Part shown: one piece after another, positions 4,349 through 11,466 of the stretch
Layout: the number at the start of each line of letters is the position of its first letter
Numbering within the stretch: position 1 is the stretch's first letter
From: CAYSWS01 sp965603395
GTDB lineage: Bacteria > Patescibacteriota > WWE3 > UBA101185 > UBA10185
Direction: 5' to 3'
DNA length: 11,543 bases
Assembly: GCA_965603395.1 (NCBI GenBank)
Contig: CBFDCV010000026.1
Span: forward strand, 1 to 11,543
Notes under the pieces: generated by a model
What the model saw: only the letters and a program-made list of their open reading frames with translations
Told to the model about the DNA's origin: nothing
Databases searched by the model: none
Made by a program: the position numbers and the translations under genes

Positions 4349-5273
4349 AGTCCGCACCACCTTCGCCTTCACCTTCACCCTCGCCTGCACTTTCGCCTTC
4401 ACCTGTTAATACTACTTCTTCCGGATTTTCCGTATCTTCCGGAGTATCTTCCGGAGTAAGTGTTTCTTCACCTTCCTCCACGGGAGCCTCTTCTACCGGT
4501 ATAGAGAGATCAATTTCGTAAGGGTCATAGTATTTTAGGTTCTTTATCTTGTTTATTAGATCAAGAAATGCATCATCACCTATGTCCAGATCGATAGGCT
4601 CATCAGTGATAGCGTCAGACTCTACGTATAAAAACGGAGAGATCAGCACAAAGTTTATACCCAACTTTTCTCCCTCCTCCGTCTTACTTTGAGAAAATCT
4701 AAAGTTATCGACTAAAACCAGTCTGGCTGCATTTTCTACGTTCTTCATGAAAGCCTTTAGCTGGGAAAAACTTCCTGTTACATCCAAATTGGTAGTAACA
4801 ATATTATAGGTGATCGATTCCGATCCTCCTTCTTTACTACCGGAAGAACCCAAACCATAGTTTAGTATGTTAACGGTAAGCCCCGCTTCCAAGGCCAGCC
4901 TGTCTATCTGTGTTAGTAGCCCCGGCACAAGCTCTTCGGAGACAAGAACTTTATTGACCAAACCCGAATTTTCTTCCACAATACCACCAAAATCAACCAG
5001 TTTATTGAGGTTGTTAAGTTTCTTCCTTAAACCAGCCTCTAGTGCCGTGCTCTTGTCCAGCTGTGCTTCTAACTCAGGAAGTTCTTTGTAGGAAGGCATT
5101 AACACAAAAAGGCCGATCAATACCGTGGCCGCTACGGAAATAAGAGGAACTATGTAGTTTATGAGAGCTTCTTTTAGAGCGCCCACAGTCACGCTTCTTC
5201 TCTTTTGCTTCTCTTTTTTTTCTTCAACAGGTTTTTGTTGTGTTTTAGGTTGTTCCTTTTTTTCTTCACTCAT
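4332..5273 (-). CDS. pilO: Type IV pilus inner-membrane platform protein PilO
   Basis: PilO pairs with PilN in the alignment complex that links cytoplasmic PilM to the pilus machine. The layout fits. There is a charged Lys/Glu/Gln cytoplasmic tail (about residues 1-37), one transmembrane helix (about 39-59), a coiled coil (LEAQLDKSTALEAGLRKKL), and an external ferredoxin-like domain (about 105-220) with the family phrase VTGSFSQLKAFMKNVE. An unusual acidic extension follows, ending in TPEDTPEDTENPEE and a Gly-Glu repeat before ADSIFPQ. I start it at ATG 5273 because GAGGA (5286 to 5282) stands eight bases upstream. The ATG at 5288 has no ribosome binding site. From 5273 the gene overlaps the pilN stop by eight bases, typical of coupling. 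Confidence 0.85.
   Translation of the reverse strand: MSEEKKEQPKTQQKPVEEKKEKQKRRSVTVGALKEALINYIVPLISVAATVLIGLFVLMPSYKELPELEAQLDKSTALEAGLRKKLNNLNKLVDFGGIVEENSGLVNKVLVSEELVPGLLTQIDRLALEAGLTVNILNYGLGSSGSKEGGSESITYNIVTTNLDVTGSFSQLKAFMKNVENAARLVLVDNFRFSQSKTEEGEKLGINFVLISPFLYVESDAITDEPIDLDIGDDAFLDLINKIKNLKYYDPYEIDLSIPVEEAPVEEGEETLTPEDTPEDTENPEEVVLTGEGESAGEGEGEGEGGADSIFPQ
4350..4455 (-). repeat. pilO: In-frame short tandem repeats in the pilO tail
   Basis: Near the 3' end a degenerate 6-bp unit (GGNGAA on the minus strand, about 4350-4404) encodes the Gly-Glu run. A perfect 12-bp tandem duplication, GTATCTTCCGGA on the plus strand, lies at 4432-4443 and 4444-4455 and encodes the repeated Thr-Pro-Glu-Asp. 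Both units are multiples of three, so slippage would change tail length without breaking the frame. Confidence 0.7.
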
Positions 5274-5814
5274 TGAGTAATTCCTCATTATAAGTTACTA
5301 ATATAAAGAAATTTATCCTCTCTTTACTACTTTCCAAGCCAACGGAATTCAGTGTTACCTCAGTAAATAGTGGTCTTTCTAACAGTTTATTGGAAAATTC
5401 CTGCACTTGGTTGTAAGTTTGGGCAAGCCCAGCTATGGCTACCGCCTTGTCCTTATTTAAACCATAGGACTTAAGAACCACTCCGGAGGGAACGCTGACT
5501 TCCAGCTCTTCCAGCATGACAGAATAGTATGCTCTAGAATTAAAAATTGAGCCAAGTATGGTTGATTTCTTATATAAATTCCTGGCGTCTATCTCAATTT
5601 TAGATAGTCCGTTGATGTCTGATCTTAGATTAGTAATTTTTGTTTCCAACTCCTCAACCTGGATTCTGATAGTGTAGGCTTTGTAATAAAAATATCCTCC
5701 CACACCTGCCGCAATCAACAAAACTAAAACAGAGAGGATGGTGCTGGCTTTGACGACCTTAGTTTTTGCCTGCTGCACTCTTTCTTCTTTTGGTATCAGG
5801 TTAATAGTTTCCAC
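5266..5814 (-). CDS. pilN: Type IV pilus assembly protein PilN
   Basis: PilN is a single-pass inner-membrane protein whose short cytoplasmic N-terminus docks in a groove of PilM. From GTG 5814 the protein is 182 residues and begins (M)ETINLIPKEER, the conserved PilM-binding 'INL-P' motif. A transmembrane helix follows (about 23-43), then a coiled coil (about 50-85) and a compact external domain with PSGVVLKSYG and the VTLNS strand. The start is firmly set by AAGGAG (5827 to 5822), seven bases upstream. The GTG comes one base after the pilM stop. A frame open to 5853 would add residues read from the end of pilM and is rejected. The stop overlaps the pilO start by eight bases. Confidence 0.88.
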   Translation of the reverse strand: METINLIPKEERVQQAKTKVVKASTILSVLVLLIAAGVGGYFYYKAYTIRIQVEELETKITNLRSDINGLSKIEIDARNLYKKSTILGSIFNSRAYYSVMLEELEVSVPSGVVLKSYGLNKDKAVAIAGLAQTYNQVQEFSNKLLERPLFTEVTLNSVGLESSKERINFFILVTYNEELLNE

Positions 5815-5815
5815 C

Positions 5816-6847
5816 TTAAAACTCCTTAAGCGCCAAGCCTGTTGGCGCAGCAAATAGAGGACCGTTCTCCACGTGCCATTCTCTTTTATTCTCGATTTCT
5901 TTGGAAAATTCCAAATTCCTAAAAGGATTAGCGAGTTCTACTTCCAAACTTAAGTTATTTGCCATAAATAGTAAAAGTCCCGGCATCAGGGCAGTTCCTC
6001 CTGAAAGTACTACTCTGTTAATGTTAACATTTGGGTGGTGAGTTGTAAAAAATACCTGCGCCCGGCCCACTTCGCTGATTATATTCTCAAACATAGGCTT
6101 TAATGAAGCATGAATTTTACCCTCAGCCTGGTCTTCGTTGAGTCCGTAGGCTTTCTTATACTCTTCAGCCTGCATGTAATCCAAATTCAGATTTTGTTCG
6201 ATAGTTCTGGTCATGGCGTCTCCACCTATAGACAACGTCCTAGTAAAAACCACAAATCCTTTTAGAGTGATTATGATCAACGATTTATGAAAACCTAAAT
6301 GTAGTATGAGATTGGCTTCATTGTTGTTATCACTGGCTAGGGCTCTTCCTATGGCCAACGCTTCAGGTTCTATACCAACCGGAGTAAGTTTAGCGTCCTT
6401 AACTATTCCTATGTATTTTTCGATGATGGCTTTTTTGGCAGCCACTAGCTGCACACTGATCCTGCCTTTTTCGTTAGTGGGAATATCAAGCTTCTGGTAA
6501 GAAAGATTTACCTCTTTAAGAGGTAAGGGAATGTACTGCTCAGCCTCAAAGGTAATAGAACTCCTAAGCTCCTTGTCACTCATCTGGGGCACATTGATAA
6601 CTCTCATAAAAATCTCTTTTTCTTCCAAAGCCAAAATGACTTTTGAGGTGCTAAAGCTGGAATCGTGTATAAAATCTCTAATAGCATGGGAATATTCTTT
6701 TAAAGCATTCTTGGAGGGATCTTCCAGGTTAATCTTTGGGTTATCATATATTCCTGAACGGACAAGTATGGGACCTTTTTTTGATCTCTCAACTTCTACC
6801 GCTCTAAATGTGTGTCTTCCAAGGTCAAGTCCTAATACTGTGGGCAT
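5816..6847 (-). CDS. pilM: Type IV pilus actin-like ATPase PilM
   Basis: PilM is a cytoplasmic FtsA/actin-fold protein that binds ATP and the N-terminus of PilN. The 343 residues are full length. Visible landmarks are the phosphate-1 loop VLGLDLGRHTFRAVEV (4-19), MRVINVPQMSDKEL (81-94), FEAEQYIPLPLKEV (100-113), the helix with IGGDAMTRTIEQNL (207-220) followed by AEEYKKAYGL, and the adenosine loop LSGGTALMPGL (281-291). The phosphate-2 loop, usually xDIGxxxT, reads LHLGFHKS (182-189), so the metal-coordinating Asp is His183. This may weaken ATP hydrolysis. The ATG lies 23 bases after the PilX-like stop. The upstream AGGG is 12 bases away, too far to be convincing. Confidence 0.92.
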   Translation of the reverse strand: MPTVLGLDLGRHTFRAVEVERSKKGPILVRSGIYDNPKINLEDPSKNALKEYSHAIRDFIHDSSFSTSKVILALEEKEIFMRVINVPQMSDKELRSSITFEAEQYIPLPLKEVNLSYQKLDIPTNEKGRISVQLVAAKKAIIEKYIGIVKDAKLTPVGIEPEALAIGRALASDNNNEANLILHLGFHKSLIIITLKGFVVFTRTLSIGGDAMTRTIEQNLNLDYMQAEEYKKAYGLNEDQAEGKIHASLKPMFENIISEVGRAQVFFTTHHPNVNINRVVLSGGTALMPGLLLFMANNLSLEVELANPFRNLEFSKEIENKREWHVENGPLFAAPTGLALKEF

Positions 6848-6870
6848 AAGAAAATGTTACCCTAAAAGTA

Positions 6871-7692
6871 CTAGTTAGACAATGGGTCCGTGGTACTTTT
6901 TTGGTAGAGGGCATAGTCAAAAATTGACGGTAGTATAGGATCTGTAATTATTACTACCACGGTCTTTGTGGCGTTGCCTGCGGAACCTACAGACTCTATT
7001 AAAACACCCTGCGTGGGTAAGCTGTTACCGGCTGAGGGTATTATTACAGCCGGACCTTCCTCATAATGAGCCTTGAGTCTTATCATAGCCGGGTTTGTTT
7101 GTGAATTTATAGCAAAACAGTGATTGAAACCAAATAGAGGGGCTGCTATGTCAAAGTTGTTGTCCGAGTGGCTGGTTGTTGTGGGGTTATAAGAAAATGC
7201 ATCATTGTCGTAACTACCCACAACACCGTGAATGAACAAGGCCGTAACGGACATATCTCCCGTATTCCAACACACAAAGACATCTTGGTTGTCCGGGTAG
7301 CTCATCAAGCTAATCTGGTTGGTTTCATCTGTTTTCAGATCGATCAGGAATGGTTCTGAAGAGTTACCTAGTTTAGAGAGTTCTATGGTAGCGGATATTA
7401 CCTGACCCTCTGCGGAAGTAATTTCTAAGTAGCAATCTGCACCGCAGGTACCATTTTGGGCATAGTCTTCCAAAGTGGTTATGGGCAAAAGTAGTAAATG
7501 CTCAATAGCCGCCTCAGCCACGGCAAGGGCTCTAGAGGAGTTATCAGCACCTGTTAGTGTATGTAGTGTTTTTACATATCTTGTTGAAATACCAATACCT
7601 ATAGCGAGTGCCACAACCATCAACATAAAGATCACTACCAAAGTTTGTCCTTTTTGATTGTTCATATAATTTTTTACCGTAGTATTTTTCAT
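6871..7692 (-). CDS. PilX/GspK-like minor pilin
   Basis: This 273-residue protein starts with a basic leader, then QKGQTLVVIFMLMVVALAIGI (about 13-33), the hydrophobic N-terminal helix of the PilX family. It has the Gly before the presumed cleavage point but Val, not Glu, at mature position 5, as in the GspK/PilX type that caps the minor-pilin complex. The external part has four cysteines (CGADC, VCWN, HCFA). It ends with a TVVVIITDPILPSIFDYALY stretch 11 residues before the stop. That ending is shared with the truncated gene at the window's right edge. AGGA (7705 to 7702), nine bases upstream, supports the ATG. The place after the PilW-like gene and before pilM matches the usual order. Confidence 0.75.
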   Translation of the reverse strand: MKNTTVKNYMNNQKGQTLVVIFMLMVVALAIGIGISTRYVKTLHTLTGADNSSRALAVAEAAIEHLLLLPITTLEDYAQNGTCGADCYLEITSAEGQVISATIELSKLGNSSEPFLIDLKTDETNQISLMSYPDNQDVFVCWNTGDMSVTALFIHGVVGSYDNDAFSYNPTTTSHSDNNFDIAAPLFGFNHCFAINSQTNPAMIRLKAHYEEGPAVIIPSAGNSLPTQGVLIESVGSAGNATKTVVVIITDPILPSIFDYALYQKSTTDPLSN

Positions 7693-7706
7693 CTTAATAA
7701 ATCCTA

Positions 7707-8276
7707 CTAATATGTATCCCTAACAACTATGGTGTCTTCTATCGTAATTTCTCCTTTAAAGATCTTTGAGGTGGGGCTACCAGCATCAGCTTGTTCAATA
7801 CTTAATGATATTTGTATCACCTGAGGCGCATCCTCAATTAAGGTAAAACAGGCATTTGGTGCTATACATGAAACCGTCACTCCAGTAGGGGGAGTGTTCA
7901 CCGTCAGGGGCTGATCTAAATTTCCATCTCCACTGTCTCTTGTCATAACCCCATCTGCCCCCACTTTATAAATAATATTATTACTACCTGAATTGTCTGT
8001 GAATTCTATTTCATTGAAAGAGTCTCCCACCAACGGGGGAGAAGCACCAGCCGGGTCTAGTCTTCTTACTTGAGTGGCATTTCTTAATTCCTTAGTTAAC
8101 TTTTGAGATACAAAATTGGCGTTTTGTTCAATTTCATTAAGTACCTGGCTTTTACTAAAGCTTCGAATAAGAGACACTAAGATGTCTCCGGTAACTCCTA
8201 CCGTTAGTGCCGTCAAAGCTACAACCAACAACAGCTCTACTAATGTAAATCCATTTTGCTTTCTTTTTAAAGTCAT
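7707..8276 (-). CDS. PilW/GspJ-like minor pilin
   Basis: From ATG 8276 the protein is 189 residues with a short leader MTLKRKQNG, cleaved after Gly9. The mature N-terminus is FTLVELLLVVALTALTVGV, with Glu at position 5. This class III signal directs processing by the prepilin peptidase. The following LNEIEQNANFVSQKLTKELRNAT is typical of the PilW/GspJ family. The external part carries two cysteines, CIAPNAC. The frame extends to a TTG at 8294, but that would overlap the previous gene and lengthen the leader without a ribosome binding site. The ATG lies two bases after the previous stop. Confidence 0.78.
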   Translation of the reverse strand: MTLKRKQNGFTLVELLLVVALTALTVGVTGDILVSLIRSFSKSQVLNEIEQNANFVSQKLTKELRNATQVRRLDPAGASPPLVGDSFNEIEFTDNSGSNNIIYKVGADGVMTRDSGDGNLDQPLTVNTPPTGVTVSCIAPNACFTLIEDAPQVIQISLSIEQADAGSPTSKIFKGEITIEDTIVVRDTY

Positions 8277-8278
8277 AA

Positions 8279-8785
8279 TTACTTGTTGGCCCAATTTGTT
8301 AAGTCAGTATAGAGCCTAGCGTACTTATCATCTCCTGCTATGGTCCATCTCACAATGACAGATACTCTCACTTCCTCATCCTCTACGACCAAATTACCGC
8401 CATCATCAGGATCTGAAGCAGTAAATAGCACTTCAATTTCCTCAGCCGTACCGGGGTCAATGACATCAGAACTACCATCCACAGAAAGCGTGCCAACATT
8501 CATGTGGCACGGGCTACCGGGAACACACGGCATGACCTGATTTAAAAAACCATCTGAGCCATTTTCCCATGTAGGCGAGGCGTCTCTGAAGGCGCGTACC
8601 AGCTCTAGCTGTTTGTTAGCCATCTTTGTCCCCTCCAACATTAATTTACTTTGTAGGGATGATCTAACGGTAAATAAGGAAAGTGATACCAATGATGTCA
8701 GCACGATGATAGATAGCCCTAAGGCAGCTATAACTTCAACAAGCCCCACTCCATCTTCATTTTTTATTGCATGTTTATACTTCAT
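8279..8785 (-). CDS. PilV/GspI-like minor pilin
   Basis: This 168-residue prepilin has a 12-residue leader ending EDG and a mature start VGLVEVIAALGLSIIVL, with Glu at position 5. The VGLVEVI form and the segment ANKQLELVRAFRD (56-68) are typical of the PilV/GspI family, which stabilises the minor-pilin initiation complex. Two cysteines form a C-x6-C pair (CVPGSPC has five residues between). It lies seven bases after the FimT-like stop, without a Shine-Dalgarno. Exact family assignment rests on the gene order and N-terminus. Confidence 0.75.
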   Translation of the reverse strand: MKYKHAIKNEDGVGLVEVIAALGLSIIVLTSLVSLSLFTVRSSLQSKLMLEGTKMANKQLELVRAFRDASPTWENGSDGFLNQVMPCVPGSPCHMNVGTLSVDGSSDVIDPGTAEEIEVLFTASDPDDGGNLVVEDEEVRVSVIVRWTIAGDDKYARLYTDLTNWANK

Positions 8786-8792
8786 TAAATGA

Positions 8793-9341
8793 TTAAGGCG
8801 CGCAGGCTTCTCCAGCCTCCGCTTGAATTAAACCGTTTACCGATACTACAATTCTCCTACATACATCCATAGCCGCCACATCAGGACCAACTGTTATGGT
8901 GTCATTGGTAAGATTGTTTGTTATATCACCGTTATCATAGCTTATAAACACACAGCTGGTATCACTTCTTACTACGCTTCCCCCAGGCAGGAGTTTGCTG
9001 GTGATAACCTCTTGCCTTCTACTGTCGCCTGCAGCTCCGCAAGTGGACGTATCAACAGAAATAAAATAATCATAAGTGGCTGAGTTTTGAGTGAACTCCA
9101 CTCCCCAATATTTAACTTTTTCATCATTGGCAGCCCCCAGTTCAGTTTGAGCAAACTCACCATTTAAGGCTTTATTTTGAACTGTTCGAAGATCATCTAT
9201 CACTGTCTGCTGGGCTTGTTTTACATTTTGATTGTCTATGTAAGCGTTAAAGCTGGGAACAACGGCGCCTGTGATCACAATAATAAGGGATATGACGATT
9301 AACAGCTCGATTAGTGTAAATCCTTTTTGGGCAGGTCTCAT
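8793..9341 (-). CDS. FimT/GspH-like minor pilin
   Basis: This 182-residue prepilin has the shortest leader in the cluster (MRPAQKG, cleavage after Gly7) and the mature start FTLIELLIVISLIIVITGAV. The next helix, QAQQTVIDDLRTVQNKAL (39-56), matches the FimT/GspH family pattern of pairing long helix and beta domain. Four cysteines are present, one next to the C-terminus (EACAP). It heads the FimT-PilV-PilW-PilX series in the order known from type IV pili and type II secretion. A TGTTAAAAT box ends six bases before the ATG, so it may begin its own leaderless transcript inside the cluster. Confidence 0.78.
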   Translation of the reverse strand: MRPAQKGFTLIELLIVISLIIVITGAVVPSFNAYIDNQNVKQAQQTVIDDLRTVQNKALNGEFAQTELGAANDEKVKYWGVEFTQNSATYDYFISVDTSTCGAAGDSRRQEVITSKLLPGGSVVRSDTSCVFISYDNGDITNNLTNDTITVGPDVAAMDVCRRIVVSVNGLIQAEAGEACAP

Positions 9342-9347
9342 ATGAAA

Positions 9348-9356
9348 ATTTTAACA
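9348..9356 (-). promoter_or_regulatory. Extended -10 element before the FimT-like gene
   Basis: On the minus strand 9356 to 9348 is TGTTAAAAT, identical to the box before rsmD. It ends six bases before ATG 9341. It lies in the 26-bp gap after pilin D, one of the larger gaps of the cluster. There is no Shine-Dalgarno in the gap. Confidence 0.45.
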
Positions 9357-9367
9357 CTTAAAAAGTT

Positions 9368-9862
9368 TTATGGCGATATGAGAGTCAAGTCATTACCAAT
9401 CTCATATCTGGCAGGATCATCTCCGCCGTCATTGGCTGCTTCATCAGCAAGGATTTCCATCACTGCGTTAAGCTCGTAACCGGTAACTTCTCTGTAGTAG
9501 TAGTACCTATATGTGACATCGTTCACGGGATCAATGGGTAGGTGGGATGTATAAGCTGAAAGATCAGCGTCTATCCAACCTGCAGACGAGTTATCTAGGG
9601 AGATTCCTCCCCCCGGTAGGGTAGTGCTGTCCCTGAGAATCATGAACAAATCGGGGTAGTCACCATAATCTATTAAGTACTCGTTGACGGCTCTATCTAA
9701 GGTTGAGATGTCGTTGAGACGGCGGTTATCTCTGGCTTTTGCCCTCTTTTCTCCCGGATCCAGTAGCAGCATTGAGCTAGTGGCTAGAATGGCTATAAGG
9801 GTAATGGCTATGAGTAGTTCTGTAATGGTAACACCTTTTTGTTTTGAGTAGTCAGGATGCAT
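9368..9862 (-). CDS. Type IV pilin D (GspG/PilE-like)
   Basis: From ATG 9862 the protein is 164 residues, with leader MHPDYSKQKG and mature start VTITELLIAITLIAILATSS (Glu at position 5, Val instead of Phe at position 1). The helix continues as EKRAKARDNRRLNDISTLDRAVNEYLIDYGDYP, followed by LPIDPVND...YRYYYY and LNAVMEIL. This is the arrangement of major-type or pseudopilin G-like subunits. It has no cysteine. It is clearly related to pilin C next door (shared KARD, LPxDP, YxYxYY and MEI elements). The ATG overlaps the pilin C stop by one base (TAATG). A frame open to 9940 covers the end of pilin C and is not used. Confidence 0.8.
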   Translation of the reverse strand: MHPDYSKQKGVTITELLIAITLIAILATSSMLLLDPGEKRAKARDNRRLNDISTLDRAVNEYLIDYGDYPDLFMILRDSTTLPGGGISLDNSSAGWIDADLSAYTSHLPIDPVNDVTYRYYYYREVTGYELNAVMEILADEAANDGGDDPARYEIGNDLTLISP

Positions 9863-10398
9863 TAGGGGTTTCGAACATAATAACAAACGTCTTCTGTTGC
9901 ATACCCCGCACCCCCACAACCAGTTATATCTCCCGGGCACGGGCTGTCATCGTTGGATGTGGAGATTTCCATAATAGCTGTAAGATCGTATGAATTTCCA
10001 GCGGCTGAGTAGTAATTATATCTATAAAAATCGGGGTTGTTGCACGGGCCCCCATTGTTCCCAGCCTGTATTGGGTCTTCCGGTACAGGATCTAGGTAAT
10101 CAGGTTCTAGGGCTGCCGTAAGTGCGGAACTAGCACTGTTCGCCCTTTCCCAACTCCCGGGAGTAGTAATGTTACTAATAGGGTAGACACGGTTATCAGC
10201 AAAATATAACTCAAGTGCGGTTTGCATTTTAATTAAGTCTGCTTTTCTTTGAGAGTCTCTTGCTTTAGCGCGTACACCGGTGCTATTGACAACACTAAGC
10301 AACACGCCACTCAGTACACCAATTACTAATATGACTATTAATAACTCTATTAATGTAAATCCTGAGGTGTTTTGGTGCAGTCTTTTTCTTATGGGCAT
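9862..10398 (-). CDS. Type IV pilin C (GspG/PilE-like)
   Basis: From ATG 10398 the protein is 178 residues, with leader MPIRKRLHQNTSG and mature start FTLIELLIVILVIGVLSGVLL. Then come KARDSQRKADLIKMQTALELYFADNRVYP, DPVPEDPI, YRYNYYS and LTAIMEIS. This is the commonest style of type IV pilin in Patescibacteria and a good candidate for a major or near-major subunit. Four cysteines lie in the second half. The frame runs back to TTG 10434, but those bases are a perfect -35 box, so the start is 10398 (or ATG 10401). No Shine-Dalgarno is present, and the -10 ends seven bases before ATG 10398. Confidence 0.8.
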   Translation of the reverse strand: MPIRKRLHQNTSGFTLIELLIVILVIGVLSGVLLSVVNSTGVRAKARDSQRKADLIKMQTALELYFADNRVYPISNITTPGSWERANSASSALTAALEPDYLDPVPEDPIQAGNNGGPCNNPDFYRYNYYSAAGNSYDLTAIMEISTSNDDSPCPGDITGCGGAGYATEDVCYYVRNP

Positions 10399-10405
10399 CA
10401 TATAA

Positions 10406-10434
10406 AGTATGTATTTTATTTTTTTATGTGTCAA
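10406..10434 (-). promoter_or_regulatory. Candidate promoter of pilin C
   Basis: On the minus strand there is TTGACA (10434 to 10429, perfect -35), a 17-bp A-rich spacer, then CATACT (10411 to 10406, 4 of 6). The start of transcription would fall on ATG 10398, giving a leaderless mRNA for pilin C and the genes after it. This lies in the 52-bp gap after pilin B, the largest gap of the pilus cluster. Confidence 0.55.
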
Positions 10435-10450
10435 GCAAAATTTCTTATTA

Positions 10451-10936
10451 CTAGTTACACGAAAGGATGGAGCTTACATTTGTACACTCCCTTATATCAT
10501 TCCACCCATTTGTGCACTTCCAATAAATGCCGGGTGATGCGCTCTGTTCTACATGTACAGAGAATACGGAGTTGGGTGCCTGGGTGGTATAAACAAAATC
10601 TTCGGGCCACCTATCTAGGTAAAAGGCTGCTATGTCAGCTGTTGTTGCCGTTACGTCAAGAGGATTGCCGTTATCCCCGTCATCTGGATAACTAGGTACG
10701 GTTGTAGCTTCTGCCTCGCCATAAGTTTTTATGGCACTACACACTTTAACCATACTTGACCTGATGTTGGCTTCTTCCGCAAATTCTTTTTGCTTGCTCA
10801 CGTTTACTACGCCCACGGTTACAGCTGATATTATCCCAATAAGGGAAACGACTAAAAGCAGTTCGATCAGAGTTACCCCTTTTGAGTGTTGTCTTTCGCT
10901 ATCTTTTCGATTAAATATTTTATATTTTATAAACAT
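10451..10936 (-). CDS. Type IV pilin-like protein B
   Basis: This 161-residue prepilin has leader MFIKYKIFNRKDSERQHSKG (20 residues, basic) and mature start VTLIELLLVVSLIGIISAVTV, with Glu at position 5. The external domain ends in FSVHVEQSAS..YWKC...WNDIRECT, which matches FCVHVQMSTS..YFKYC...WPDRNIKEC of the neighbouring pilin A, so the two are tandem paralogues. Four cysteines are present, three in the last 35 residues. It follows pilin A after nine bases without a ribosome binding site. Its role, as a major pilin variant or an accessory pilin, is not clear. Confidence 0.78.
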   Translation of the reverse strand: MFIKYKIFNRKDSERQHSKGVTLIELLLVVSLIGIISAVTVGVVNVSKQKEFAEEANIRSSMVKVCSAIKTYGEAEATTVPSYPDDGDNGNPLDVTATTADIAAFYLDRWPEDFVYTTQAPNSVFSVHVEQSASPGIYWKCTNGWNDIRECTNVSSILSCN

Positions 10937-10945
10937 TGGTAATAT

Positions 10946-11461
10946 TTAGGGACCTGCGCATGTATCCATATTTCCCACACCTGTTGCTCCGCATTCTTTT
11001 ATGTTTCTGTCAGGCCAGTTAATGGACGATGAGCAGTATTTAAAATAATTAGTAGAAGTGGACATTTGTACATGAACACAAAAATCAGTGGCTGGGCTGT
11101 CAACGCTGTTATAAACATACTCCGCGCCAACTGCGGTGCTCCATGGATTGCAAGTCAAATAGCTTCGTGCAATTAAATAGTTTGGTGCCGGGGAATCGCA
11201 AGGATTATTACTTAGAGTAGTGGCTCCTCTCTCAGGATAAAACCTCTCAGCCGTGTACATTGATTCAAAACCATCAATTAGTGATTTTAGATCTTGCCTT
11301 TTTACCGCATCTCCGGCATATTCTTGTTGTCTGTCTTTATTTATTACCGTCATTAATACCCCCGCCATAACTCCAATTAAAGATATGACAACAATTAGTT
11401 CAATTAAGGTAAATCCTAAATTATTTCTGTTTTTATTCTTTTTTGAACCGAAGGATTTCAT
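10946..11461 (-). CDS. Type IV pilin-like protein A
   Basis: This 171-residue prepilin has a Lys/Asn-rich leader (MKSFGSKKNKNRNNLG, 16 residues) and mature start FTLIELIVVISLIGVMAGVLM, with Glu at position 5. The helix continues into QQEYAGDAVKRQDLKSLIDGFESMYTAERFYP. The second half has six cysteines and the VHVQMSTS...IKEC region shared with pilin B. It lies five bases after the end of the truncated PilX-like gene. No Shine-Dalgarno or clear -10 is visible, so expression may depend on the upstream gene. Confidence 0.8.
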   Translation of the reverse strand: MKSFGSKKNKNRNNLGFTLIELIVVISLIGVMAGVLMTVINKDRQQEYAGDAVKRQDLKSLIDGFESMYTAERFYPERGATTLSNNPCDSPAPNYLIARSYLTCNPWSTAVGAEYVYNSVDSPATDFCVHVQMSTSTNYFKYCSSSINWPDRNIKECGATGVGNMDTCAGP

Positions 11462-11466
11462 GATGA

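Noticed and set aside
4867..5091. Plus-strand frame opposite pilO
   Set aside because: It is a low-complexity Ser/Leu frame mirrored from the pilO coiled coil, a shadow of the real gene.
5815..5853. Upstream extension of pilN
   Set aside because: It would read 13 residues from inside the pilM end. GTG 5814 has a good Shine-Dalgarno and restores the INLIP N-terminus.
10372..10695. Plus-strand frame of 107 codons
   Set aside because: It lies antisense to pilins B and C and across the pilin C promoter, with no family resemblance and no ribosome binding site.
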